Shown here: positions 1 through 9,230 of the stretch, in pieces
Position numbering within the stretch: the first letter of the stretch is position 1
Layout of the letters: each line of letters opens with the position of its first letter
Assembly: GCF_000166135.1 (NCBI RefSeq)
Contig: NC_014666.1
Coordinates: 7,378,001-7,442,000, forward strand
Reading direction: 5' to 3'
Length of the DNA stretch: 64,000 nt
Source: Pseudofrankia inefficax
GTDB taxonomy: Bacteria; Actinomycetota; Actinomycetes; Frankiales; Frankiaceae
The notes under the pieces: model-generated
Told to the model about the DNA's origin: nothing
Database searches by the model: none
Seen by the model: the letters and a program-made list of their open reading frames with translations, nothing else
Made by a program: the position numbers and the translations under genes

Positions 1-515
1 GTGCCCCACTCCCGGGCCGCGGACCGGGTCATCGCAAGAATTCCTGCCTTGGAGGCCCCGTACGCACCGGTGTGCGGCGACGAGACGAGCGCACCGACGG
101 ACGACCAGTTGACCACCGAGCCTCCACCGCTCGCGACCATCGCCGGGATCGCGTATTTCATGCCGAGAAAGACGCTCTTGAGGTTGATGGCCATCAGCTT
201 GTCGAAGTCGTCCGGGTCGACGTCAGGGATCGCGGCCTGGGCCAGCCCCGCCACGCCGACGACGTTGCAGAGCACGTCCAGCCGTCCGAACCTGCTGACC
301 GATTCGACGACAAGCGCCTCCACGTCGGACGCCTGGGTGACATCCGCGTGGAACGGAACAATCGCGTCGTTGTCGGCCGCGGTGTCCTTCTCGGCGCCGC
401 TGACATCGGCAGCCACGACGAACGCGCCGTCGCGGGCCAGCCGCAGTGCCACCGCCCGGCCCTGGCCGATGCCGGCTCCCGTCACGATCGCGACTTTTCC
501 CTCAAGACGTGCCAC
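1..515 (-). CDS. short-chain dehydrogenase/reductase, 3' end cut by the window edge
   Basis: N-terminal ~171 residues of a classical SDR, an NAD(P)-dependent oxidoreductase. Visible landmarks are the Rossmann glycine motif TGAGIGQG near residues 12-19, an acidic residue after beta-2 (AADVS) that favours NAD, NVVG in place of the usual NNAG, the catalytic serine in NWSSVG and the catalytic YGASK (YxxxK). The GTG start at 515 follows GAGGAG by about 8 nt. It is the last visible gene of a minus-strand run regulator - P450 - aldehyde dehydrogenase - SDR, so it probably oxidises an alcohol made by the pathway. The C-terminal substrate lid lies outside the window, so the substrate cannot be guessed. 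Confidence 0.88.
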   Translation of the reverse strand, partial: MARLEGKVAIVTGAGIGQGRAVALRLARDGAFVVAADVSGAEKDTAADNDAIVPFHADVTQASDVEALVVESVSRFGRLDVLCNVVGVAGLAQAAIPDVDPDDFDKLMAINLKSVFLGMKYAIPAMVASGGGSVVNWSSVGALVSSPHTGAYGASKAGILAMTRSAAREWG

Positions 516-594
516 GAATGCTCCTCGGTTCTGGAACTAAGACCAGCGGCTCACGGCGCTGGGTGTCGCGGTCGGGCCCCGCGGCCTCGGGCTC

Positions 595-2058
595 TCAGAC
601 CATCGCGATGGTCTTGATCCGCTGGAACTCGGCGAGACCGTCGGGGCCGCCCTCCTTGCCATAGCCGCTGTAGCCCTGACCGCCGAACGGGCGATTGACC
701 ATGAGATTCGGAGCGCCGTTGATCATTGTCGCGCCGGCTTCGAGCCGCTCGGCGACCCGGTGCGCCCGCCGCACATCCTTGGTCTGGATGTAGGACGACA
801 ATCCGTACCGCGTGCTGTTGGCGATCTCGATCGCCTGCTCCTCGGTCGCGAACGGCATGATCGACAGCACGGGGCCGAACACCTCACTCTGACCGAGTTC
901 GGAGTGCGGATCGACGTCGGCGAAGACCGTCGGCTCGAGGAAGCTGCCGCCCGGGTGGAGACCCAGCGGGCGCCCACCGCCGGCGATGAGCCTGGCCCCG
1001 TCCTGTGTGGCCCGCTCGATCATGCCGAGGATGCGAATGGCCGCGGCTTCGTTGACCACCGGGCCGATGTCGGTGTCGGTGTCCCAGGGGTCACCGACCC
1101 GGATTCCCTTGACCAGGGCGGCGACCCGGTCGAGCGTCTCGTCGTAGATCGATTCCTGGACGAGCATCCGAGTCGGAAACGCGCAGCCCTGTCCGCTGAC
1201 CGTCGCGAGCACCCGCAGGGTGCCCCACGGGATCGCGGTGTCCAGATCGGCGTCATCGAAGACGAGGTTCGCCGACTTGCCGCCGAGTTCGAGAACGGCC
1301 GGCTTCATCTGCTTCGCGCAGGCGTGCAGGATGGCCGTCGCGGTCGCCGGGCCACCGGTGAAGGTGATCTTCTGCACGAGCGGGTGATCCACGAGGGCCG
1401 CGCCCGCCTCGACGGAACCCGGCAGCACGCTGACCACGCCCGACGGGAAACCCGCCTCGTCCACGAGGTCGGCGAACAGCTCGGCGGCGAACGGTGTCAT
1501 CTCCGACGGCTTGACGACCACGGTGTTACCCGCGGCGAGGGCCGGCGGGACCTTCATCGTCAACGAGGTCAGCGGGCCGTTCCAGGTAATGATGGTGCCG
1601 ATGACGCCGTAGGGCTGGGCGAGCGTGTAGCTGAACTCGCCGTCCGGCCCGAACGACGTGTTGACCCGGCCGGAGATCTTGTCGGCGAAGCCGGCGTAGT
1701 AACGGGTCCATTCCGTGGCGCCGCCAACCAGGCCGGACGCCGAGGTCACGGCCATTCCGTTGTCGAGGACCGCTCTGCGGGTGAACTCGTCGGCGTTGGC
1801 CTCGATGAGGTCGGCCAGGCGGAACAGCAGCCGGCGCCGTTCCGCCGGGCGCACGTCCCGCCAGACGAGGAAAGCCTCCTGCGCGAGCCGCACGGCCCGG
1901 TCGATCTCGCTGGGACCGGCCAGCGGGACGACGGCGTCAACTTCTCCGGTGCATGGGTCGATGTGCTCGAAGGTCCCCGCGGAACCGACGGCCAGCCGCT
2001 CGGAGCCGATCCGGAGATGTACCGCTGGCCTCGTCCTGTCGTACCCCGACTCCGCCAT
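595..2058 (-). CDS. aldehyde dehydrogenase family protein
   Basis: NAD(P)-dependent oxidation of an aldehyde to its acid, 487 residues, normal length for the ALDH superfamily. Seen: oxyanion asparagine in TWNGP (N160), cofactor lysine in VVKPSE (K183), FTGGPATA where the family usually has FTGS, general-base E257 in LELGGK and nucleophile C292 in GQGC. The ATG at 2058 is preceded by GGAAGG; the frame is open 18 codons further up but without a better start. It lies 40 bp after the upstream P450, which suggests one transcript in which a P450 or dehydrogenase product is oxidised further. Confidence 0.93.
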   Translation of the reverse strand: MAESGYDRTRPAVHLRIGSERLAVGSAGTFEHIDPCTGEVDAVVPLAGPSEIDRAVRLAQEAFLVWRDVRPAERRRLLFRLADLIEANADEFTRRAVLDNGMAVTSASGLVGGATEWTRYYAGFADKISGRVNTSFGPDGEFSYTLAQPYGVIGTIITWNGPLTSLTMKVPPALAAGNTVVVKPSEMTPFAAELFADLVDEAGFPSGVVSVLPGSVEAGAALVDHPLVQKITFTGGPATATAILHACAKQMKPAVLELGGKSANLVFDDADLDTAIPWGTLRVLATVSGQGCAFPTRMLVQESIYDETLDRVAALVKGIRVGDPWDTDTDIGPVVNEAAAIRILGMIERATQDGARLIAGGGRPLGLHPGGSFLEPTVFADVDPHSELGQSEVFGPVLSIMPFATEEQAIEIANSTRYGLSSYIQTKDVRRAHRVAERLEAGATMINGAPNLMVNRPFGGQGYSGYGKEGGPDGLAEFQRIKTIAMV

Positions 2059-2098
2059 CACGCCACCTTCCAGGCTGTCATTGAAATTGCCCCCGAAT

Positions 2099-3331
2099 TC
2101 ATGAACTCGCACTTCTCGGGCCCGGCGTGAACGTGATCGGAACGGCCACTGGCGCCCGGCTGAAGGTCGAGATGAACTCGATGTCGGCGCCCGGCTGCAG
2201 GCGGACGTCGTGCAGCCGCTGGACGATCGCGTCGAGCGCGACCCGCAGGTTCATCCTCGCCAGGTTGGAGCCCGCGCACCGATGGGGACCCGCGCCGAAG
2301 GCGAGATGCGGGTTCTTGGAGCGATCAAGGTCGAACACATCGGGGTCTTCGAACTCGGCCTCGTCGCGGTTGGCGGAGGCCCAGTACATCAGGACCTGCT
2401 CGCCCTGCCTGATCGCCTTCCCGCCTATCTCGGTGTCGTGGCGAGCGCAGCGGGCGATGCCCACGAAGGAGCCGTCCATCCGGAGGAACTCCTCGACGGC
2501 GTTCGGGATCAGTTCTGGCCGCTCCCGCAGCGCCGCGAGGATCTCGGGGTGCTCGCACATGCGCTGCATCGCCATTCCCAGCACGCCGGCGGTCGTCTCG
2601 AGGCCACCGAGGATCAGCAGGTGAATCGTGCCGATCACCTCCTCGGGGGTGATCGGGCGCCCCTCGATCTCGGCCCCCATCACGGCGTCGACCACATCCC
2701 CGCGTGGCCCTTCCCGCCGCCGCTTCTCGATGAACTCGGCGATCCAGCCGGCCAGCTTCATCAGGCAGTCCATCGCCTCGGGGCGGTGGACCTGTCCCGC
2801 CATCGTGGCGTACCCGTTCACCTCCTCCAGGTCCTCGGCGGGAGCGTGCAGCGCGAGGTCGAAGAACGCCAGCCCTGGGAGCGGGCGCGCGAACGCCTCC
2901 ATGAACTCGCAGGCGCCCTCCTCGATGAAACCGTCGATGAGCCGGTTCACGAGCTGGCGAGTCGGCGCCTCCCACTCACTGACCACGGCCGGCCTGAAGT
3001 AGGGATTGGTCAGCTGCCGGAACGCACGCTGCAGCGGCGGGTCGACCGTGACCGGCAGGATCTTCATCGACGGCCCCGGCGGCGCCGGCACGGTGATTCC
3101 CTCTTCCGAGGTGAAGGTCTGCCAGTCCTGGGCGACGCGCAGAACGTCCTCCTTGCGCGTCACCACCCAGAAGCCGCCGTGCTGGTCGCTGCGCGCCACG
3201 GGACACCGCGAGCGAGCCCGGGCAAGAGTCGGATGTAAGTCGCGGGCGAGCTCGGGCGCGACGGGGTCGAAGTGCTTCTCGACCCACTCGTCGTCGATCA
3301 GAGTCTGAGCTCCGGCTGACTTCTCAATCAT
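2099..3331 (-). CDS. cytochrome P450
   Basis: Soluble bacterial class I P450 of 410 residues. I-helix oxygen-activation motif GGLETT at 242-247, K-helix ExxR at E281-R284, and the heme loop FGAGPHRCAG at 345-354 with the axial cysteine C352. It would need ferredoxin and ferredoxin reductase, and neither is encoded in this window. First structural gene after the GntR regulator, 193 bp downstream of it. The start ATG has only a weak upstream GAAG. Substrate unknown; the neighbours suggest hydroxylation of a hydrophobic carboxylic acid or alcohol, which is inference. Confidence 0.95.
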   Translation of the reverse strand: MIEKSAGAQTLIDDEWVEKHFDPVAPELARDLHPTLARARSRCPVARSDQHGGFWVVTRKEDVLRVAQDWQTFTSEEGITVPAPPGPSMKILPVTVDPPLQRAFRQLTNPYFRPAVVSEWEAPTRQLVNRLIDGFIEEGACEFMEAFARPLPGLAFFDLALHAPAEDLEEVNGYATMAGQVHRPEAMDCLMKLAGWIAEFIEKRRREGPRGDVVDAVMGAEIEGRPITPEEVIGTIHLLILGGLETTAGVLGMAMQRMCEHPEILAALRERPELIPNAVEEFLRMDGSFVGIARCARHDTEIGGKAIRQGEQVLMYWASANRDEAEFEDPDVFDLDRSKNPHLAFGAGPHRCAGSNLARMNLRVALDAIVQRLHDVRLQPGADIEFISTFSRAPVAVPITFTPGPRSASS

Positions 3332-3524
3332 TCTTCACACTTCTAGGAGTCGGCAAAGGGTGCGGACGGCACTCCTTCGGCAGCCAACGGGCCAAGATCT
3401 CCCCTGGAGAAGGGGCCTCTGCCAGGTCGGCGCGCCGAGGGTCCCCACGTCGAGGCGTCACGCGTGTCCGCCACCCGTCGCGACACCCCGGGGTCACTCT
3501 CCCTGCTGGGCGACCGCCCAGCAT

Positions 3525-4241
3525 CTACGACTGTAGTGAACGCTTGCTCTCCTGGCTAGAGGCGGCATTGGTGCCGTCGGCCCGCAGCACACCGCGCCGG
3601 GTCAGCTCGTGGATGACCTGTTCGCCGGCCGCCGCGGCCTCGGCCACCCGCGCCTGCGACGCCCGCCAGGGGTCACCAGCGATGATCGCCTCGATGACCT
3701 GTCGGTGAGCGTCGACGATGTCCTCGTGGCGTCGCCGTTCGCTCTCACCCGCCGCCCAGCCGAGGAACCTGCCCTGGCCACGGAGTTCCTCCAGTAGCCG
3801 AGGGGTCGCCCCAGCCCGGTGCTGCACCCGGAGGATCTCGGTGGCCAGGTCCCTGCGACGACCGGCCAGGCCTCCGCTGTCGGCCAGCGCATCGAGAAGG
3901 CTCGTCAGCTGGTCCAGCACCTCGGGGCCACGATCCTCAGCGACGCGAGCGGCGGCGACTCCGCCGAGGTAGCCGAGGATGTGGTAGTCCGCCCGCAGGG
4001 TGCGCGCGTCGAAGTGCTGCACCAACGTCGCCCGATGCACCTGCGCCGTCACCAGGCCGTCCCGTTCGAGCAGGACGAACGCCTCACGGACGGGTGTGGG
4101 GCTGACGTCGAGGGCCGCGCTGAGCCGCTCGACGTAGATCCGGTCGCCGGACCGCAGCCGGCCCTCGAAGATCTCCCGCTGCACGTGCTCGACAACCAGA
4201 GTGCTCGTCTTCGTCCGCTGCGACCCGGATTTGATCACCAC
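3525..4241 (-). CDS. GntR-family transcriptional regulator, FCD type
   Basis: 238 residues. An N-terminal winged helix-turn-helix (about 13-72, with the recognition segment VSPTPVREAF characteristic of GntR) is followed by an all-helical FCD ligand-binding domain (about 80-215). FCD regulators are usually repressors released by an organic acid of the pathway they control. I chose the GTG at 4241, 7 nt after AGGA; a TTG at 4277 is possible but has no ribosome site. It is divergent from the amidohydrolase gene at 4369 and leads the minus-strand P450-ALDH-SDR run, so it probably controls both arms. Confidence 0.9.
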   Translation of the reverse strand: MVIKSGSQRTKTSTLVVEHVQREIFEGRLRSGDRIYVERLSAALDVSPTPVREAFVLLERDGLVTAQVHRATLVQHFDARTLRADYHILGYLGGVAAARVAEDRGPEVLDQLTSLLDALADSGGLAGRRRDLATEILRVQHRAGATPRLLEELRGQGRFLGWAAGESERRRHEDIVDAHRQVIEAIIAGDPWRASQARVAEAAAAGEQVIHELTRRGVLRADGTNAASSQESKRSLQS

Positions 4242-4368
4242 TTCGCCATCCTGGCTGCTAGGAGCGCTGCCGGTCAATAGAAAATAGAATATTGCGAGAG
4301 CCCTGAAGTGAGCGTACGCTCACCGACGCGCCAGGCAGGCGCGATCGAGCGGACGCAAGGAGGCTCCG
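4242..4368. promoter_or_regulatory. divergent promoter/operator region of the catabolic island
   Basis: 127 bp between the GntR gene and the first plus-strand enzyme. It holds one of the few AT-rich patches of the island, around 4275-4296, with two overlapping copies of ATAGAA/AATAGAAT followed by ATATTGCG. Such a patch between a FCD regulator and its divergent target is where operators and promoters normally sit. I could not define a clean palindrome. The ribosome site AAGGAGG for the downstream gene is at 4357-4363. Confidence 0.5.
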
Positions 4369-5544
4369 GTGGCCAAGCTGGCCGACGGTCTGCGAGTGAT
4401 CGACGCCGACTCGCACATGACCGAGCGTCACGATCTCTTCACGGAACGGGCGCCGAAGGGCTACGAGGATCGCGTGCCGCACGTCGAGCAGGTCGACGGA
4501 AAGCCCATGTGGGTGATCGACGGCAAGACGTTCGGCAAGGCGGGCTCGGGCGGCACTGTCGACCACGACGGGAAGAAGCACGCGTTCCGCGCGTCCCAGG
4601 GCGGGTCCTGGACCATTGACGACGTGCACCCCGCCGCGTGGGACGCGGCGGAGCGCCTGCGCCTCATGGACGAGTTGGGCATCAACGCGCAGGTCCTCTA
4701 CCCGAACGAGATCGGCATCGGCGGTCAGAACCTGCGCAACTCGGTGCGGGACGAGGTGCTGCTGCGGCTCTGCGTCGAGCTCTATAACGACGCGATGGCC
4801 GATGTGCAGGAGCAGTCGGGCAACCGGCTGCTGCCGATGCCGATCATGCCGGCGTGGAGCATCGACGACTGCGTCCGGGAGGCCCAGCGCTGCGCCGCGC
4901 AGGGCGCCCGGGGTGTCAACATGACCGCCGACCCCCAGGACTCCGGGTCGCCGGACCTCGGTGACCACGCGTGGGACCCGTTCTGGGAGGTGTGCGCGGG
5001 GCTCAACCTGCCGGTGCATTTCCACATCGGCGCCAGCCAGACGGCACTCGCCTACTTCGGCACGACCTTCTGGCCGAGCCAGGACCACTACGTCAAGCCC
5101 GCGATCGGCGGCGCCTCGCTGTTCCAGAACAACTCGCGCGTGCTGCTCAACAGCGCCTACTCGGGAATGTTCGACCGGCACCCCACCCTGCAGATGGTGT
5201 CCGTCGAGTCCGGCATCGGCTGGGTTCCGTTCATGCTCGAGGCGATGGACTACGAGTTGTTGGAGAACGCCCCCGCCTGGGCGAAGAAGCTCCAGAAGAC
5301 GCCGTCCGAATACTTCCAGAGCAACTGGTACGCCACGTTCTGGTTCGAGACCGGCCGCGGCGACCTTCAGCACCTCATCGACCAGGTCGGCGAGGACAGG
5401 ATCATGTTCGAGACCGACTTCCCGCACCCGACCTGCCTGCACCCGAGCCCGATCGAGCAGGTCAGCGACACGATCGCCACCCTGCGCCCGCAGACCCAGC
5501 TGAAGGTCATGGGCGGCAACGCGGCCCAGCTCTACCGAGTCTGA
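4369..5544 (+). CDS. amidohydrolase family 2 protein (TIM-barrel decarboxylase/hydrolase)
   Basis: 391 residues, amidohydrolase-2 fold (ACMSD / gamma-resorcylate decarboxylase relatives: metal-dependent C-C or C-N cleavage). Family-like strands seen: IDADSHMTE at the N-terminus, FHIG (metal histidine) mid-protein, VESGIGW, and the late FETDFPHP strand that carries the metal aspartate. The N-terminal motif keeps only one histidine where many relatives have HxH. The GTG at 4369 has AAGGAGG 6 nt upstream. First gene of the plus-strand run and followed by a P450; such pairs are common in actinobacterial catabolic clusters. Reaction unknown. Confidence 0.88.
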   Translation: MAKLADGLRVIDADSHMTERHDLFTERAPKGYEDRVPHVEQVDGKPMWVIDGKTFGKAGSGGTVDHDGKKHAFRASQGGSWTIDDVHPAAWDAAERLRLMDELGINAQVLYPNEIGIGGQNLRNSVRDEVLLRLCVELYNDAMADVQEQSGNRLLPMPIMPAWSIDDCVREAQRCAAQGARGVNMTADPQDSGSPDLGDHAWDPFWEVCAGLNLPVHFHIGASQTALAYFGTTFWPSQDHYVKPAIGGASLFQNNSRVLLNSAYSGMFDRHPTLQMVSVESGIGWVPFMLEAMDYELLENAPAWAKKLQKTPSEYFQSNWYATFWFETGRGDLQHLIDQVGEDRIMFETDFPHPTCLHPSPIEQVSDTIATLRPQTQLKVMGGNAAQLYRV

Positions 5545-5638
5545 CGACACCGCGACGCCGCCAGGTCTCTCCGACCTCGTGGCGTCACGGCCACGAGGCC
5601 GCGGAATGTCCGGCCTTCCGACATAGGAATCGTGATTG

Positions 5639-6835
5639 ATGATGACGACCGTCGATCCGGTCTACTGGGATCCGTACGACCCAGCCCTGGCGGCTGACCC
5701 GTACCCGACCTTCCGCCGGTTACGGGCCGAGGCGCCGCTTTACTACAACGAGAAGCACGACTTCTACGCGGTCACCCGTTTCGCCGACTGCGAGCGGGGA
5801 CTTCCGGACGCGAAGACGTTCAGCTCGGCGCGCGGCGGGATCCTGGAGCTGATCAAGTCCGGCCTGGAGATCCCCCCGGGCACGCTCATCTTCGAGGACC
5901 CGCCCACGCATGACATCCACCGGCGCCTTCTCGTGCGGGTGTTCACGCCGCGCCGGATCAGCGCACTCGAGCCGAAGGTGCGGGAGTACTGCCGGCAGGT
6001 GCTCGACCCACTGGTCGGCGAGACGCGGTTCGACCTGATCCAGGCCGTCGGCGCGGAGATGCCGATGCGGGTGATCGGCATGCTGATGGGCATCCCCGAA
6101 AGCGATCAGGCCGAGCTGCGGGACATGTTCGACAGCAAACTGCGCACCGAGAACGGCGGCCAGATGGACCTCTCCGAGGGCGCCATCCTGTCCGGTGAGA
6201 TCTTCGGCCCCTACATCGACTGGCGGAAAGAGCACCCGTCCGACGACCTGATGACCGACCTGCTCATGACCGAGTTCACCGATGAGCAGGGGGTGCGGCG
6301 GACGCTGACCCGCGACGAGGTCCTCTCCTACGTCACCATCGTGGCGAGCGCCGGCAACGAGACGACCGGTCGGCTCATCGGCTGGATCGGCTCGGCTCTG
6401 GCCCGCCACCCAGAGGCCCGGCGGGAACTGGTCGCCGACCGGTCGCTGATCCCGAACGGCATCGAGGAGATCCTCCGTCTCGAGCCGCCCGCCCCGTTCG
6501 CCGCCCGCTACGTCACCGAGGACGTCGTGTTCCACGACACGACGGTCCCCGCCGGCGCCGCCGTCATCTTCGTCCTCGCGTCGGCGAACCGGGACGAGGA
6601 ACGCTTCGACGATCCTGACCGGCTCGACATCCGCCGGCGGATCAGCCAGCAGTTCACCTTCGGATTCGGCGCCCACTACTGCCTCGGCGCGGCGCTGGCC
6701 CGGCTCGAAGGCCGCGTGGCCCTTGAGGAGATCCTCACTCGCTTCCCCGACTGGGAGGTCGACTGGGAGGTCGCGAAACTCGCGCAGACCTCCACCGTGC
6801 GCGGGTGGGAGACCCTGCCTCTCGTCATCGGGTAG
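5639..6835 (+). CDS. cytochrome P450
   Basis: 398 residues. I-helix AGNETT at 238-243, ExxR at E277-R280, heme loop FGFGAHYCLG with C348. Three start codons follow each other (TTG 5636, ATG 5639, ATG 5642); I use the first ATG, about 10 nt after AGGA. It resembles the P450 at 10591 more than the one at 2099: shared N-terminal WDPYDP/WDPFDP, the TPRR segment and the STVRG C-terminus. The two probably arose by duplication, with diverged substrate or regioselectivity. Redox partners are not in the window. Confidence 0.95.
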   Translation: MMTTVDPVYWDPYDPALAADPYPTFRRLRAEAPLYYNEKHDFYAVTRFADCERGLPDAKTFSSARGGILELIKSGLEIPPGTLIFEDPPTHDIHRRLLVRVFTPRRISALEPKVREYCRQVLDPLVGETRFDLIQAVGAEMPMRVIGMLMGIPESDQAELRDMFDSKLRTENGGQMDLSEGAILSGEIFGPYIDWRKEHPSDDLMTDLLMTEFTDEQGVRRTLTRDEVLSYVTIVASAGNETTGRLIGWIGSALARHPEARRELVADRSLIPNGIEEILRLEPPAPFAARYVTEDVVFHDTTVPAGAAVIFVLASANRDEERFDDPDRLDIRRRISQQFTFGFGAHYCLGAALARLEGRVALEEILTRFPDWEVDWEVAKLAQTSTVRGWETLPLVIG

Positions 6836-6919
6836 GCGTCCTGGCAAGTCGCGCCAGAGCCGCGCGAAGGACTCCGACAGGTCCGACAAGGCGTCGGCGG
6901 TACTAAGGACGAGGTGACA

Positions 6920-7816
6920 ATGCGTTATTTCTTTCACTATCCGGAGACCACCGGAGTCGACGGTGACATGTTCGAGCCGGGGCCAGTCGACGAGGTCGCG
7001 GTCGCGGCCGAGCGAGCCGGCTTCGAGGGCTTCGCGCTCACCGATCACCCAATTCCGGGCGCCAACTGGCTGACCTCCGGCGGCCACCAGAGCCTCGACC
7101 CGTTCGTCGGCCTCGCGTTCGCCGCGGCGGCGACCGAACGGCTGAGGCTGCTCACCCATCTCTCGGTGGCGCCGTATCGCAACCCGTTCGTGCTCGCCAA
7201 GGCCGCGGCGACCGTCGACAAGCTCTCCGGCGGACGGTTCATCCTCGGGCTCGGCGCTGGCTACCAGAAGTCGGAGTTCTTCGCCCTCGGCGTGGACATG
7301 GAAGAGCGCAACCTCCTGTTCGACGAGGCGCTCGACGTCCTTCCGCTGCACTGGAGCGGCGAGCCGTTCACCTACCGGGGCCGGCACTTCGACGCCCGGA
7401 ACGTCATCGCGCGGCCGCGGCCGGTGCAGAACCCGATCCCGATCTGGATCGGCGGCAACTCGAAGCTGAGCCGGCGGCGCGTCGCCGAGCGGGCCCAGGG
7501 CTGGATGCCGATGTCCGGGCCCCCGCAGCTGTCCACCACCGCCCGAACCGTCGCGATCAGCTCGGTGGAACAGCTCGGCAAGATGATCCAAGAGGTGCGT
7601 ACGGCAGCGGAGGAACACGGCCGCACCGAGCCGATCGACTTCCTCTACTCCTACAGCGAGATCGAGGACCCGGCCCGCGAGCCGGACCGGCACCGCGAAG
7701 CGATCGCCGAAATCGAGAAGGCCGGCGTCAACCGCCTGATGATCACCTGTTTCACCCGGGAGACGGCCGCCACGCTCGACTTCATCGAGAGCTTCGGCGC
7801 CGTCCACATCTCGTGA
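6920..7816 (+). CDS. LLM-class (luciferase-like) flavin/F420-dependent oxidoreductase
   Basis: 298 residues, luciferase-like TIM barrel. Supporting segments: early GFALTDHP, TERLRLLT, the central LSGGRFILGLGAGYQ and IPIWIGGNS, typical of actinobacterial F420-dependent members of the class. Expected role is hydride transfer with F420H2 or FMNH2, or a Baeyer-Villiger-type oxidation, on a pathway intermediate. The ATG at 6920 is used because AAGGA lies about 10 nt before it; a GTG at 6914 is too close. It lies 84 bp downstream of the P450 on the same strand. Confidence 0.88.
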   Translation: MRYFFHYPETTGVDGDMFEPGPVDEVAVAAERAGFEGFALTDHPIPGANWLTSGGHQSLDPFVGLAFAAAATERLRLLTHLSVAPYRNPFVLAKAAATVDKLSGGRFILGLGAGYQKSEFFALGVDMEERNLLFDEALDVLPLHWSGEPFTYRGRHFDARNVIARPRPVQNPIPIWIGGNSKLSRRRVAERAQGWMPMSGPPQLSTTARTVAISSVEQLGKMIQEVRTAAEEHGRTEPIDFLYSYSEIEDPAREPDRHREAIAEIEKAGVNRLMITCFTRETAATLDFIESFGAVHIS

Positions 7817-7942
7817 AGGCCCAGGTCAGGTCAAAGGTGAAGGCGCTCGGTCAGCGCAAGGCGGAGCTCCTCTAGGTCCGCGCGGCATCACAGTTTCCAC
7901 TGCCCGCGTCACGCGGGCGGCCCGTCGTCGAGAAGGAGAGGC

Positions 7943-9160
7943 ATGACGTCAGTCATGGAAGGCGTCCGCGTCCTGGAGGTCGCCGAACACACATTCGTGC
8001 CGGCGGCCTCGGCGCTCCTCTCCGATCTCGGCGCGGACGTCATCAAGATCGAACATGTCGAGCGTGGCGACGCCATGCGCGGCCTGGCCTCGACCGGAAC
8101 GGCGTTCGTCCCGAGCGACGTGCACGTCCTGCTCGAACACTCGAACCGGGGTAAGCGCAGCCTCGCGCTCGACATCGCCACGCCCGAGGGCGCCGAGATT
8201 CTTTATCAGCTCGCGGCCACCTCGGACGTGTTCCTGACCAACAAGCTCCCGCACGTCCGCGCGAAGCTGCACATCGAGGTCGACGACATCCGCGCACACA
8301 ACCCGGACATCATCTACGTGCGCGGAACAGGTCAGGGCGAACGCGGCCCGGACGCCGACAAGGGCTCCTACGACGGCCTCGCGTTCTGGGCCCGCGCCGG
8401 CGTCGCCATGGGCATCATGCAGCCCGAGCACGGCCAGGTGCCCTACCCACCGGGACCGGGATTCGGTGACTCGATCGGCGCGATGGCCATCGCCGGCGGC
8501 ATCGCGATGGCGCTCTACCACCGGGAGCGCACCAGCGAGGCCACCGTCGTCGACGTCTCGCTGCTGTCGTCCGCGATGTGGGCGATGGCCCAGGCGATCG
8601 GGCTGTCGGTCAACCTCGGCCGAGGGTGGGCGCCCCCGCCCATCGACGCCCCGCGCGGCAACCCGCTGGTCGGCACCTATCGCACGAAGGACGGCAGGTG
8701 GCTGTCGTTCAGCTGCCTGCAGGCCGCCCGTTACTGGCCGCCGTTCTGCGAGAGCGTCGGACGCGGCGACCTCGCCACCGACCCCAGGTTCGCCGACCAC
8801 TCGTCGCTGATGGCCCACAGCGACGAAGCGGCCCGCGCCGTCGGGGAGGTGATCGCGCAGCGGACCGTCGACGAGTGGCGCGACGCGCTGAAGGACTTCA
8901 TCGGCCAGTGGACCGTCGTCCAGGACACCCTCGAGGCCGCGCGCGATCCGCAGTCCATCGCCAACGGCTACCTGCAGCCGTGCGAGACCGCCGCGGGGGT
9001 GCCCTTCGAGATGGTCGCCGCGCCGGTGCAGTTCGACGAGAAACCCGCCGCCGCGGGCCGTGCGCCCGAGTTCAACGAACACGGCGACGCGATCCTCACC
9101 GATCTCGGGCTCGACTGGGAGAAGATCCTCGACCTGAAGGTGCGAGGAATCATCGCGTGA
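7943..9160 (+). CDS. CoA-transferase family III (CaiB/BaiF) protein
   Basis: 405 residues. Family III CoA-transferases move CoA between carboxylic acids through an aspartyl-CoA thioester. The N-terminal GVRVLEVAEH and LGADVIKIE segments are typical, and the likely nucleophile is D144 in GSYDGLAFW. ATG at 7943 follows GGAGAGG. This is the only CoA-activating enzyme visible in the island, so it may load a carboxylate intermediate for beta-oxidation-like steps encoded elsewhere. Donor and acceptor acids cannot be read from the sequence. Confidence 0.92.
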   Translation: MTSVMEGVRVLEVAEHTFVPAASALLSDLGADVIKIEHVERGDAMRGLASTGTAFVPSDVHVLLEHSNRGKRSLALDIATPEGAEILYQLAATSDVFLTNKLPHVRAKLHIEVDDIRAHNPDIIYVRGTGQGERGPDADKGSYDGLAFWARAGVAMGIMQPEHGQVPYPPGPGFGDSIGAMAIAGGIAMALYHRERTSEATVVDVSLLSSAMWAMAQAIGLSVNLGRGWAPPPIDAPRGNPLVGTYRTKDGRWLSFSCLQAARYWPPFCESVGRGDLATDPRFADHSSLMAHSDEAARAVGEVIAQRTVDEWRDALKDFIGQWTVVQDTLEAARDPQSIANGYLQPCETAAGVPFEMVAAPVQFDEKPAAAGRAPEFNEHGDAILTDLGLDWEKILDLKVRGIIA

Positions 9161-9230
9161 CGCCACCCGCGTTGTTCCTGGCCCGTTCTCGCCCCCATCT
9201 TGTCAGCTCGCAGCGAGAGGACACCGCCCC

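Noticed and set aside
1-540. Plus-strand open frame of 179 codons
   Set aside because: Antisense shadow of the SDR; composition is Ser/Arg/Pro noise and the SDR reads cleanly on the other strand.
5720-7807. Minus-strand frame of about 695 codons
   Set aside because: Runs opposite the P450 and luciferase-like genes, which have all family motifs; long antisense frames are common at this GC content.
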